Below, one piece after another: positions 52,121 to 60,567 of a stretch of 64,000 bases of DNA. Positions within the stretch are counted from its first letter, which is position 1. Each line of letters begins with the position of its first letter. Source of the DNA: Ruminococcus sp. GTDB lineage: Bacteria > Bacillota > Clostridia > Oscillospirales > Ruminococcaceae. The DNA lies in contig JAFUXL010000012.1 in NCBI GenBank assembly GCA_017470905.1, forward strand, positions 1 to 64,000, read 5' to 3'. A program made the position numbers and the translations under genes. The notes beneath the pieces were generated by a model that was not told where the DNA came from, ran no database searches, and saw only the letters and a list, made by a program, of their open reading frames with translations.

Positions 52121-52315
52121 ATGGAAAACAGTATGCAGGGTTCGTTCAATATACTCCTTTTTCTGTTGCTGCTCATGCTCCTTTTCTGGGGGTTCAACGC
52201 TTACAAGCATTATAAAAAGGGCTGGACGAAATTTCAGAAGTCTGTTGACATAATCGGCGGTATCTTCATTGCGGCTCTTTTTGTCGGAATGCTGTTGCCT
52301 ATGATGAAAAAATGA
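52121..52315 (+). CDS. Small two-helix membrane protein, 64 residues
   Basis: An excellent ribosome site (AAGGAGG, 6 nt) precedes the ATG at 52121. The product has two hydrophobic helices (about 9-25, LLFLLLLMLLFWG, and 43-60, IGGIFIAALFVGML) joined by a basic loop (KHYKKGWTKFQKS), so it is probably an inner-membrane hairpin with the loop in the cytoplasm. I know no family. It is 7 bp upstream of the PARG-like gene and almost certainly cotranscribed with it, between aconitase and isocitrate dehydrogenase. Confidence 0.7.
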   Translation: MENSMQGSFNILLFLLLLMLLFWGFNAYKHYKKGWTKFQKSVDIIGGIFIAALFVGMLLPMMKK

Positions 52316-52322
52316 GGTATGT

Positions 52323-53018
52323 ATGGGGTATCTTAAAATAAAGCTCGAAAATGACAAGATATTCAGAAACGGCAGCTTTCCCGAAATGAAATCCGAGGTT
52401 TTTACGGATTTTAAGGAAATACGGGGCGGAAGGAACAATTTTTCAATTAAAGAAAATACCGTTAAACAGACTACAGTCGGATGCATTCTCTCGTATGCGG
52501 AAAATTATGATGTTCTTGCTCTCAATTTCGCAAATGCCATGTATGCCGGCGGCGGATATGTCCTCGGCGGCAATGCGCAGGAGGAGAGCCTTTGCAGAGG
52601 CTCTCTGCTTTATTATACCATAAAAAATCAGAAAGAATATTACCGGCGCAACAGGCTGCATATTCTTCCCGATTATACGGATACACTCATATATTCCGAA
52701 AATGTACCCATAATCAGGGACGACAGGGGAGTGCTGCTCGAAAAGCCCCTTTCATGCGGATTTATCACAATTCCTGCTGTGAACAGAAGTTTTGCACGGT
52801 TTATGTTTTCGGACAAGAAAATAAACCTCAGAATGCAGCGGAGAATTGATATGATATTAGGTACAGCCGCCGAAAAAAATCCCGATGTTTTAGTCCTCGG
52901 TGCTTTCGGCTGCGGTATGTTCGGCAATAAGCGTGAGGTTGTCCTCGATATGTTTGAAAAATCCATAAACGCAGGCTTTCCCGAAAATATAAAAATTGTT
53001 TTCGCAATCCCCGATTAA
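52323..53018 (+). CDS. Bacterial-type poly(ADP-ribose) glycohydrolase-like macrodomain (TIGR02452 family)
   Basis: A 231-residue protein of the bacterial PARG/macrodomain family, which removes ADP-ribose from proteins. The catalytic signature GGGYVLGGNAQEE starts at Gly76; Glu87 and Glu88 are in the acidic pair. The NFANAMYAGGG approach strand, a LPDYTDTLIYS loop and the C-terminal LGAFGCGMFGN strand are typical. Its ATG at 52323 is 7 bp after the small membrane gene. A window partner for ADP-ribose chemistry is the KptA-like enzyme 30 kb away, but no ADP-ribosyltransferase is adjacent. Confidence 0.85.
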   Translation: MGYLKIKLENDKIFRNGSFPEMKSEVFTDFKEIRGGRNNFSIKENTVKQTTVGCILSYAENYDVLALNFANAMYAGGGYVLGGNAQEESLCRGSLLYYTIKNQKEYYRRNRLHILPDYTDTLIYSENVPIIRDDRGVLLEKPLSCGFITIPAVNRSFARFMFSDKKINLRMQRRIDMILGTAAEKNPDVLVLGAFGCGMFGNKREVVLDMFEKSINAGFPENIKIVFAIPD

Positions 53019-53051
53019 ATTATTAAAAATATAATATGGAGGTAATTACCA

Positions 53052-54263
53052 ATGGCTAAGATAATCATGAAAACTCCCCTTGTCGAAATGGACGGGGACG
53101 AAATGACAAGAATACTCTGGCAGTGGATTAAGGATATTCTTCTTGTTCCGTATGTGGAGCTTAACACGGAATATTACGACCTCGGTCTCAAACACCGTGA
53201 GGAGACCAAAGACCAGGTTACTCTCGACTCCGCCGAGGCTACAAAAAAATACGGTGTTGCCGTAAAGTGCGCTACTATCACACCCAATGCCGCAAGAATG
53301 CCCGAATATAACCTCTCGCAGATGTGGAAATCCCCCAACGGCACTATAAGGGCGGCTCTGGACGGTACTGTTTTCAGAACTCCCATAATCGTAAAGGGCA
53401 TTGAACCCTATATCCCCACATGGACTAAGCCTATCACTATCGCACGTCATGCTTACGGCGATGTTTATAAAAATACTGAAATGCGTGTGAATAAGGGTTC
53501 TAAGGCGGAGCTTGTCGTTACCGATGAGAACGGCAATGAAACACGTGAGCTTATCCACGATTTCTCGAAATGTGACGGCATTATCCAGGGCTTGCACAAC
53601 CTCGATGACAGTATCGCAGGCTTTGCAAGGGCTTGCCTTAACTACGGTCTTGACCTTAAACAGAACGTGTGGTTCGCTTCAAAGGACACTATCTCGAAAA
53701 AATATGACCACAGGTTTAAGGATATTTTTGCGGAGATTTATGAGAACGAATACAAAGAAAAATATGAAGCCGCAGGAATTGAATATTTCTATACTCTCAT
53801 AGACGATGCAGTTGCAAGGGTTATCCGTTCAAACGGCGGTTATATCTGGGCTTGCAAGAACTATGACGGCGATGTTATGTCGGATATGGTTTCTACCGCT
53901 TACGGCAGTCTTGCGATGATGACCTCGGTACTCGTTTCTCCCGACGGAATTTACGAATATGAGGCTGCTCACGGTACGGTACAGCGTCATTATTACAAAT
54001 ATCTCAACGGCGAGGAGACTTCCACAAATTCCGTTGCAACTATCTTTGCATGGAGCGGCGCACTCCGCAAGAGGGGAGAGTTTGATAATATTCCCGAACT
54101 CTGCGATTTTGCCGACAAGCTTGAAAAGGCTACTGTTCAGACTATCGAGGACGGTGTTATGACGGGCGACCTCTATCTCATATCCAAGCTTGAAAACAAG
54201 AGAAAGGTTGACTCAAAGACTTTCCTTGATGAAATTAAAAACAGACTTGATAAACTTATGTGA
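53052..54263 (+). CDS. icd: NADP-dependent isocitrate dehydrogenase (eukaryote-like type)
   Basis: Oxidises isocitrate to 2-oxoglutarate and CO2, giving NADPH and feeding glutamate synthesis. The 403-residue protein belongs to the subfamily shared with eukaryotes: MDGDEMTRILW near the N-terminus, the ATITPNAARMPEY segment, KSPNGTIRAALDGTVFR (shown in part) with the substrate Ser, and the NADP-binding EYEAAHGTVQRH with the phosphate-binding Arg/His. It follows the PARG gene by 33 bp with GGAGG before the ATG and is the natural partner of the upstream aconitase. Confidence 0.96.
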   Translation: MAKIIMKTPLVEMDGDEMTRILWQWIKDILLVPYVELNTEYYDLGLKHREETKDQVTLDSAEATKKYGVAVKCATITPNAARMPEYNLSQMWKSPNGTIRAALDGTVFRTPIIVKGIEPYIPTWTKPITIARHAYGDVYKNTEMRVNKGSKAELVVTDENGNETRELIHDFSKCDGIIQGLHNLDDSIAGFARACLNYGLDLKQNVWFASKDTISKKYDHRFKDIFAEIYENEYKEKYEAAGIEYFYTLIDDAVARVIRSNGGYIWACKNYDGDVMSDMVSTAYGSLAMMTSVLVSPDGIYEYEAAHGTVQRHYYKYLNGEETSTNSVATIFAWSGALRKRGEFDNIPELCDFADKLEKATVQTIEDGVMTGDLYLISKLENKRKVDSKTFLDEIKNRLDKLM

Positions 54264-54303
54264 CATTTTTTGCTCCGCATATGTGCGGATATGTGCATAT
54301 CTA

Positions 54304-54418
54304 TGATTGAGCAGATTTAAAAAGTATGATAAAAAGCAATGTCCCTCCGTCTGCGGCGGGGGGACAGAGACAAAATATAAAAATTTTTGTGCATTATTTA
54401 AAAATGTTCATTTATAGT
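54304..54418 (+). repeat. Family 2 element between icd and rex
   Basis: Left part ATGATTGAGCAGATTT, GC hairpin at 54341-54365 (GTCCCTCCG paired with CGGCGGGGGGAC with wobble/mismatch), then tail AAAATTTTTGTGCATTATTT and TTCATTTATAGT. TGCATT (54390-54395), 17 bp, TATAGT (54413-54418) is a candidate rex promoter. It matches the copy before prs closely. Confidence 0.8.
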
Positions 54419-54472
54419 ACATATGCAGAGATAATTCTGCGTTTATGACGCAAGAACTGAGAGGCATACAAT

Positions 54473-55111
54473 ATGTCAAAGGGTATAATTTCAAAATCGG
54501 TTATAAGACGTTTGCCGAGATATTACAGATTTCTGGGAGAACTTGAAGAGGGCGGATATGTGCGCATTTCTTCGAGGGAGCTTGCCGAAAAAATGGGGCT
54601 TACGGCTTCGCAGATAAGACAGGATTTCAACTGCTTCGGCGAATTTGGTCAGCAGGGCTACGGCTACAATGTCAGGGAGCTGCGCAGTCAGATTGGCAAT
54701 ATCCTCGGTCTGGAAAAGAAAAATCCTATGGTTCTCATAGGAGCAGGCAACCTCGGCAGGGCTATTGCGGCACACATCAATTTCGCAGACAGGGGTTTTG
54801 AGCTTGTCGGAATTTTTGATGTGAATGAGGAGATTATAGGGAAAAATGTGGGCAATATCACCGTGCAGTCAATTGACGAAATAGATAAATTCTGCACTGA
54901 AAACAAGCCTGCCGCCGCTATCCTATGCATACCGAAAAATTCCGCCGAAAAAGTCTCCGACAAGCTTATAAGCTGCGGTGTAAGGGCTTTCTGGAATTTT
55001 ACACATTATGATATAAGGTTTAGTCACCCCGATGTGATTGTCGAAAATGTTCACCTCGGCGACAGTCTTACAATTCTTTCCTACTGTCTTAATTCCGTGT
55101 GTGAAAAATAA
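54473..55111 (+). CDS. rex: Redox-sensing transcriptional repressor Rex
   Basis: Represses fermentation and reductive genes until NADH rises. The 212-residue protein has the N-terminal winged helix (RLPRYYRFLGEL, SRELAEKMGLTASQIRQD) and the Rossmann NAD(H)-binding domain with GAGNLGRAIA near residue 90, DVNEE, and the domain-swapped C-terminal helix. The location between icd and fumC, upstream of the Hdr-Flx genes, suggests it regulates this redox block, but I could not find a clear TTGTGA-N6-TCACAA operator beside these genes. ATG at 54473 with GAGAGG upstream. Confidence 0.95.
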   Translation: MSKGIISKSVIRRLPRYYRFLGELEEGGYVRISSRELAEKMGLTASQIRQDFNCFGEFGQQGYGYNVRELRSQIGNILGLEKKNPMVLIGAGNLGRAIAAHINFADRGFELVGIFDVNEEIIGKNVGNITVQSIDEIDKFCTENKPAAAILCIPKNSAEKVSDKLISCGVRAFWNFTHYDIRFSHPDVIVENVHLGDSLTILSYCLNSVCEK

Positions 55112-55555
55112 AATGTGATTTTTTTGTCAAAGTTTCCAGCGTGATATATTAATTTATGCATAATTGTATTCCGCATTTATATCAGTTTGCCGCAGTGCTT
55201 TATACCGCCTTGTATCGGGATGATTTTGTGTTTATTATGGCATATCTGCATAAATAAATTCATAATTATCTCTTTTATACGCTGATACTGTGACCGTTTC
55301 ACTTCTCAATTTATCCGATATGTATATTTCTTTTAAAGTATTTGAATATAAAAATAAATATGTCAGAAAAATCCTTGAAAGTGCAGGGATTTTTCACGGC
55401 AAACATTGTTAATTATATATCAATATCAGAATGGCATTATTCTTAATCAGCATTTGAAATTGCTGCGGATTGCTGTTATACTTATTTATGACAGATTAAA
55501 AGCAAAATGTTCGGATATGCTTGTTGTCAAAATATTATTTGGGAGTAGATTTAAA
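55112..55555. other. 444-bp AT-rich gap between rex and fumC
   Basis: No gene is supported. An inverted repeat (AATTTATGCA at 55151-55160 against TGCATAAAT at 55247-55255) brackets about 85 bp, and a terminator-like hairpin lies at 55368-55396 (AAAAATCCTT/AGGGATTTTT). A transcript for a small RNA, or a long rex trailer, could end there. Confidence 0.5.
55368..55396. terminator. Terminator-like hairpin in the rex-fumC gap
   Basis: Stem AAAAATCC/GGATTTTT with one extra pair and an 8-nt loop, A-rich on one side and T-rich on the other, so it could work in both directions. Confidence 0.65.
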
Positions 55556-56932
55556 ATGGATTATCGTATTGAACATGACTCTATGGGCGAGGTTAAAGTC
55601 CCTGCCGATAAATACTGGGCTGCACAGACCGAAAGAAGCCACGAGAATTTCCTCATAGGCGTAGGCATAGAAACCATGCCGAGAGAAATTACCCACGCTT
55701 TCGGCATTCTAAAAAAAGCCGCCGCAATCGCAAACCATGCCGTAAAGCCCGAAAGAATGACGGACGAAAAGCTTTCTGCCATATCCCAGGCTTGCGATGA
55801 GGTAATAAGCGGAAGTCTCAACGAACATTTCCCCCTCGTTGTATGGCAGACGGGCAGCGGCACTCAGTCAAATATGAACGCAAATGAAGTCATTGCCAAC
55901 AGAGGAAACGAAATTGCAGGCAGCAAACTCCTCCACCCCAATGACGATATTAATATGAGCCAGTCCTCGAATGATACTTTCCCGACTGCAATGCATATCG
56001 CCGCCGTTATCGCTCTCGAAGACAAGGTTATCCCTGCTGTGGATATACTGATTGATACTTTCAAAAGACTTGAAGAGGAGAACGAGGGAATTGTAAAAAG
56101 CGGACGCACTCACTTGCAGGACGCTACACCTATCAAATTCTCACAGGAGATAAGCGGCTGGAGAGCATCTCTCGAAAAGGACAAAAAAATGATTGCTTCG
56201 GCTTGCGAGGAACTCAAGGAACTCGCCCTCGGCGGTACTGCTGTGGGTACGGGTCTTAATGCACCGAAGGGCTTCGCTGAAAAGGCTGCGGATGCTATTT
56301 CCGAACTTACGGGAAAGAATTTCGTCACAGCCCCGAATAAATTTCATTCGCTTACTTCAAAGGACGAAATCGTTTTCGCTCACGGTGCTTTGAAAGCCCT
56401 TGCCGCAGATATGATGAAGATTGCAAACGATGTCCGCTGGCTTGCATCGGGTCCCCGTGACGGTCTGGGCGAAATCTTTATCCCCGAAAATGAACCAGGC
56501 TCTTCAATCATGCCCGGAAAGGTAAATCCCACGCAGTGCGAACAGGTTACTATGGTTGCCGTTCAGGTTATGGGAAATGATGTCGCTGTCGGCATGGCTG
56601 CCTCACAGGGTAATTTTGAGCTTAATGTGTTCATGCCCGTCTGCGCTTATAATTTCCTCCAGTCGGCAAGACTTCTTGCAGAGTCTATTATATCTTTCAA
56701 CAAAAACTGCGCTGTCGGCATAAAGGCAAACAAGGAGAAAATGCACCACAATCTCCACAATTCCCTTATGCTCGTCACTGCGCTCAATCCCTATATCGGC
56801 TATGAAAATGCGGCTAAAACCGCAAAAAAAGCTTATAAAGACAATATTTCTCTTAAACAGGCCTGCGTTGAACTCGGTTTCCTTACCGAAGAAAAGTTTG
56901 ACGAGGTTTTCCACCCCGAAGAAATGGTCTGA
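55556..56932 (+). CDS. fumC: Fumarate hydratase class II
   Basis: Oxygen-stable, iron-free fumarase that interconverts malate and fumarate. The 458-residue protein has the start YRIEHDSMGEVKVP, QTGSGTQSNMN and SQSSNDTFPTAMH substrate sites, the catalytic GRTHLQDATP (with His), and the superfamily signature GSSIMPGKVNP. The ATG at 55556 is preceded by GGGAGTAG. hdrB starts 24 bp after its stop, so the fumarase is cotranscribed with the Hdr-Flx genes; this links fumarate metabolism to the electron-transfer complex. Confidence 0.96.
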   Translation: MDYRIEHDSMGEVKVPADKYWAAQTERSHENFLIGVGIETMPREITHAFGILKKAAAIANHAVKPERMTDEKLSAISQACDEVISGSLNEHFPLVVWQTGSGTQSNMNANEVIANRGNEIAGSKLLHPNDDINMSQSSNDTFPTAMHIAAVIALEDKVIPAVDILIDTFKRLEEENEGIVKSGRTHLQDATPIKFSQEISGWRASLEKDKKMIASACEELKELALGGTAVGTGLNAPKGFAEKAADAISELTGKNFVTAPNKFHSLTSKDEIVFAHGALKALAADMMKIANDVRWLASGPRDGLGEIFIPENEPGSSIMPGKVNPTQCEQVTMVAVQVMGNDVAVGMAASQGNFELNVFMPVCAYNFLQSARLLAESIISFNKNCAVGIKANKEKMHHNLHNSLMLVTALNPYIGYENAAKTAKKAYKDNISLKQACVELGFLTEEKFDEVFHPEEMV

Positions 56933-56956
56933 TTTGTATACGAAAGGAAGCGTACA

Positions 56957-57754
56957 ATGAAAACTTTCACTTATTACCCCGGCTGTACGCTGAGAACCAA
57001 AGCAAAAGACCTTGACGCTTATGCAAGGTCGTGCGCCGAAGCTCTCGGTATAGCCCTCGAAGAACCTGCGGACTGGCAGTGCTGCGGCGGTGCCTATACT
57101 ACCGCAAAGGACGAAATCGCCACAAAGCTTTCCGCCGTGAGAACCCTCAATGCCGCAAAACAGGCAGGAAATCCCCTCGTTACCGTCTGTTCCGCCTGCC
57201 ATAATGTCATAAAGCAGACTAATTATGATATATCCCGTGACGAGGATATGGCGCAGAAGGTAAACAATTATTTAAAGCTTGACGAGGCTTACACGGGCGA
57301 AACCACAGTTTATCATTATCTCGAAATGCTCCGTGATGTTGTCGGCTTTGACAATATAAAATCAAAGGTTACAAAGCCCTTAAAGGGTAAGAAAATCGCC
57401 GCTTATTACGGCTGTCTGCTCCTGCGCCCCGCTAAAATCCTCGCCATGGACAACCCCGAAAATCCCACCATTATGGAGGACTTCATAAAAGCCATAGGCG
57501 GTACTCCCGTTATATACGCTCAGAGAAACGAGTGCTGCGGCGGATATATCACTATGGAGGACAAGGCACAGGCTGTAAAGAGAAGCAGTGCAGTTATGAA
57601 CTCCGCCGCCGATATGGGTGCGGATATGGTAATAACCGCCTGTCCGCTGTGCCTGTACAACCTGAAGAAAAATTCAGGCTCACAAATTCCCGTTTATTAC
57701 TTTACGGAACTTCTTGCCGAGGCTCTCGGATTAAAGGAGGATACAAATGAATAA
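56957..57754 (+). CDS. hdrB: Heterodisulfide-reductase-like subunit HdrB
   Basis: Fe-S subunit that carries the disulfide-type catalytic centre in Hdr complexes. The 265-residue protein has two cysteine-rich CCG domains: a first YYPGCTLR, QCCGGAY and CSACHN set, and a second YYGCLLLR, ECCGGY and CPLCLYN set, each able to bind a non-cubane [4Fe-4S] cluster as in HdrB. ATG at 56957 after GAAAGGAAG. It overlaps hdrC by 8 bp. In a non-methanogen the substrate is not CoM-CoB; a protein or small disulfide or simply electron relay is likely. Confidence 0.9.
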   Translation: MKTFTYYPGCTLRTKAKDLDAYARSCAEALGIALEEPADWQCCGGAYTTAKDEIATKLSAVRTLNAAKQAGNPLVTVCSACHNVIKQTNYDISRDEDMAQKVNNYLKLDEAYTGETTVYHYLEMLRDVVGFDNIKSKVTKPLKGKKIAAYYGCLLLRPAKILAMDNPENPTIMEDFIKAIGGTPVIYAQRNECCGGYITMEDKAQAVKRSSAVMNSAADMGADMVITACPLCLYNLKKNSGSQIPVYYFTELLAEALGLKEDTNE

Positions 57755-58130
57755 AAATTTAAAGGAACAGGTTCTCCGTTCAAGCGGAGTGAATGTACTC
57801 AAATGCATGAGGTGCGGAAAATGTTCGGGTACTTGCCCCTCATATGACGAAATGGAATATCACCCCCACCAGTTTGTATATATGGTCGAAAAGGGCGATA
57901 TTGACACACTTATGAACTCAAATTCCGTTTATAAATGCCTTACCTGCTTTGCCTGTGTCGAAAGATGCCCCAGAGGTGTAGAGCCTGCCAAAGTCGTTGA
58001 GGCTGTCCGCCTTGCCGCTGTCCGTCAGCAGGGCAGCAATCACCTCTCACCCGTTCAAATTCCCGATATGCTCGATGAGGATTTGCCGCAGCAGGCTATC
58101 GTCACGGCATTCAGAAAATATGCCAAGTAA
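57747..58130 (+). CDS. hdrC: Heterodisulfide-reductase-like subunit HdrC
   Basis: A 127-residue ferredoxin-like protein with two [4Fe-4S] motifs, CMRCGKCSGTCP (about residues 21-32) and CLTCFACVERCP (about 61-72), which relays electrons between HdrA and HdrB. ATG overlaps the hdrB end, and hdrA starts 11 bp after its stop. The order hdrB-hdrC-hdrA is the compact type found with flx genes in Firmicutes and sulfate reducers. Confidence 0.9.
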   Translation: MNKNLKEQVLRSSGVNVLKCMRCGKCSGTCPSYDEMEYHPHQFVYMVEKGDIDTLMNSNSVYKCLTCFACVERCPRGVEPAKVVEAVRLAAVRQQGSNHLSPVQIPDMLDEDLPQQAIVTAFRKYAK

Positions 58131-58141
58131 GGAGGTTAATT

Positions 58142-60133
58142 ATGCAGAGAATAGGTGTATTTGTCTGTCACTGCGGTACTAATATCGCCGCAACGGTGGA
58201 CGTTAAGGCTGTTGCCGAGGCTCTGAGCCACGAACCCGGAGTTGTCATCTCCCAGGACTACCAGTATATGTGTTCCGAGTCGGGTCAGAACCTCGTGAAG
58301 GATGCCATTAAAGAACATAAGCTCACGGGTGTTGTAGTCTGCTCGTGTTCGCCGAGAATGCATGAGAATACTTTCAGAAAGGCTGCCGCTTCTGTCGGTC
58401 TTAACCCGTATCTCGTTGAAATTGCAAATATCCGTGAACAGTGTTCGTGGATACACAAGGATATTGCCACTGCTACAGATAAGGCTGTAATCCTCGGAAA
58501 AGCCGCTGTCGCTAAGGTTCATCTCAATGCTCCCCTCACGGCAGGCGAAAGCCCTGTCGCTAAAAGGGCTTTGGTAATCGGCGGCGGTATCGCAGGCATT
58601 CAGACGGCTCTCGATATTGCCGAGGCAGGATTTGACGTTGACATCGTTGAAAAGAAATCAACTATCGGCGGCAAAATGGCACAGATTGACAAGACTTTCC
58701 CGACACTCGACTGCGCCGCTTGTATTCTTACTCCCAAAATGGTTGAGGCTTCGCAGAATGAACATATAACAATTCATTCTTTCAGCGAGGTTTCAGAGGT
58801 CAAGGGCTTTGTCGGAAATTTCACTGTCACCATCAAGAAAAAGGCTCGCTATGTCGATGAAGTCAAATGTACGGGCTGCGGTGCGTGCGTTGAAAAATGC
58901 CCCATGAAGAAAGTTCCAAATGAATTTAATGAGGGTCTTGACAACAGACACGCTGTATATATCCCGTTCGCTCAGGCTGTCCCCAAGGTTGCCACTATCG
59001 ACCCGAATTACTGCATGATGCTCAAAAACGGCAAGTGCGGCATTTGCTCAAAGGTCTGCACCGCAGGTGCGATTGACTACAAGCAGCAGGACAGATTTAT
59101 CGAGCAGAAATACGGCGCAATTATCGTGGCTACAGGCTTCAATCCCATAAATCTCGATAAGTATGACGAATTTGCATACAATCAGTGTCCCGATGTTGTT
59201 ACTTCGCTTGAACTTGAAAGACTTATGAATGCGGCAGGACCCAACGGCGGTACTCTCCTGCGCCCCTCCGATAAAACTCACCCCCATACTATCGTTTTCG
59301 TTCAGTGCGTAGGTTCAAGGTGCGATGACGAAAAGGGCAAGCCCTACTGCTCTAAAATCTGCTGTATGTATACCGCAAAGCACGCTATGCTCATACGTGA
59401 AAAATATCCCGATACGGAGGTCTATGTATTCTATATTGATGTACGTACCCCCGGCAAGAATTTCGATGAATTTTACCGCCGTGCGGTTGAACAGTACAAC
59501 GTCCACTACATAAAGGGCATGGTCGGAAAGGTAACACCTAAATCGGACGGAAAAATCGATGTTCAGGCTTCGGATTTGCTCTCCAACGAACAGCTCCACA
59601 TAAATGCCGATATGGTAGTGCTTGCGGCTGCTATCGAACCCGACAAGACCGCACGTCCGCTTGCCACCATGCTCACAACCCAGATGGATACAAACGATTT
59701 CTTCACCGAGGCTCACCCGAAGTTAAGACCCGTTGAGAGTGCAACGGCAGGCATATTCCTTTCAGGTGCCTGTCAGGGTCCCAAGGATATTCCTGAAACT
59801 GTCGCTCAGGCAAGTGCTGCGGCGGCTAAGGCTATAGGACTTCTCGTTAAAAACAGTATCACCTGCAACCCCTGTGTTGCCCATTCGGACGAACTCCTCT
59901 GCAACGGCTGTTCGTCATGCGAAAAGGTTTGTCCTTACGGTGCTATCACTTATCAGGATAAAGAGTTCAGAATGCCCGACAGAACTACTGCAATCAGACG
60001 TGTTGCAAGCGTAAATCCTGCCGTATGTCAGGGCTGCGGTGCTTGTACCGTCGCTTGTCCGTCAGGTGCTATGGATTTGAACGGTTTCTCTAACAGTCAG
60101 ATAATGGCGGAGGTAGACGCAATATGCAAGTAA
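58142..60133 (+). CDS. hdrA: Heterodisulfide-reductase-like flavoprotein HdrA
   Basis: Flavin-bifurcating core subunit. The 663-residue protein has the N-terminal cluster-binding segment (VFVCHCG and VVCSCSPRMHE), the FAD-binding GGGIAG at 147-152, the conserved TLDCAACILTPKM motif, ferredoxin clusters at Cys243 (CTGCGACVEKC) and about 291-306, and a C-terminal pair at Cys587 (CNGCSSCEKVC) and Cys629 (CQGCGACTVAC). All cluster cysteines are encoded as Cys; no selenocysteine is used. It overlaps flxD by 10 bp. In Hdr-Flx systems it couples NADH oxidation to ferredoxin and another acceptor. Confidence 0.94.
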   Translation: MQRIGVFVCHCGTNIAATVDVKAVAEALSHEPGVVISQDYQYMCSESGQNLVKDAIKEHKLTGVVVCSCSPRMHENTFRKAAASVGLNPYLVEIANIREQCSWIHKDIATATDKAVILGKAAVAKVHLNAPLTAGESPVAKRALVIGGGIAGIQTALDIAEAGFDVDIVEKKSTIGGKMAQIDKTFPTLDCAACILTPKMVEASQNEHITIHSFSEVSEVKGFVGNFTVTIKKKARYVDEVKCTGCGACVEKCPMKKVPNEFNEGLDNRHAVYIPFAQAVPKVATIDPNYCMMLKNGKCGICSKVCTAGAIDYKQQDRFIEQKYGAIIVATGFNPINLDKYDEFAYNQCPDVVTSLELERLMNAAGPNGGTLLRPSDKTHPHTIVFVQCVGSRCDDEKGKPYCSKICCMYTAKHAMLIREKYPDTEVYVFYIDVRTPGKNFDEFYRRAVEQYNVHYIKGMVGKVTPKSDGKIDVQASDLLSNEQLHINADMVVLAAAIEPDKTARPLATMLTTQMDTNDFFTEAHPKLRPVESATAGIFLSGACQGPKDIPETVAQASAAAAKAIGLLVKNSITCNPCVAHSDELLCNGCSSCEKVCPYGAITYQDKEFRMPDRTTAIRRVASVNPAVCQGCGACTVACPSGAMDLNGFSNSQIMAEVDAICK

Positions 60134-60567
60134 ATGATAATAATTTCCAGCCTGTGATAGTTGCATTCTGCTGTAACTGGTGTTCTTATGCAGGCGCAGA
60201 CCTTTCGGGTACGAACAGACTCAACTACCCGACAAATGTTAAAATTATAAGAGTACCCTGCTCGTGCAGAGTAAACCCGATGTTTATTCTCAGGGCTTTC
60301 CAGAAAGGTGCGGACGGCGTTATAATCTGCGGCTGTCACCCCGGCGACTGCCACTATACTTCGGGCAACTACTATACCCGCCGCAGAATTACTCTCCTGT
60401 ACAGTATGCTTGATTTCCTCGGAATAGAGAGAAACCGCACAAGGCTTGAATGGGTATCTGCCGCAGAGGGCGCAAAGTTCGCAGCAACTATGCAGCAGTT
60501 TACCGAAGATGTCAGAAAATTAGGCCCCAACCGCAGATTGGAGGATTTAAGATGCAGGAAACAATGA
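60124..60567 (+). CDS. flxD: MvhD/FlxD-type iron-sulfur subunit
   Basis: A 147-residue [2Fe-2S] protein of the MvhD family that links an electron-input module to HdrA. Family motifs are all present: FCCNWCSYAGAD, IRVPCSCRVNP and ICGCHPGDCHY. A C-terminal helical part follows. It overlaps hdrA by 10 bp and the next gene by 16 bp, so it is translated as part of the same operon. Because no hydrogenase genes (mvhA/G) are here but NADH-binding and Fe-S subunits follow, the input is probably NAD(P)H, as in FlxABCD. Confidence 0.93.
   Translation: MQVNDNNFQPVIVAFCCNWCSYAGADLSGTNRLNYPTNVKIIRVPCSCRVNPMFILRAFQKGADGVIICGCHPGDCHYTSGNYYTRRRITLLYSMLDFLGIERNRTRLEWVSAAEGAKFAATMQQFTEDVRKLGPNRRLEDLRCRKQ

Noticed and set aside
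58142..60133. Selenocysteine in HdrA
   Set aside because: There is no internal TGA in frame; the positions that are Sec in some methanogens are Cys codons here.
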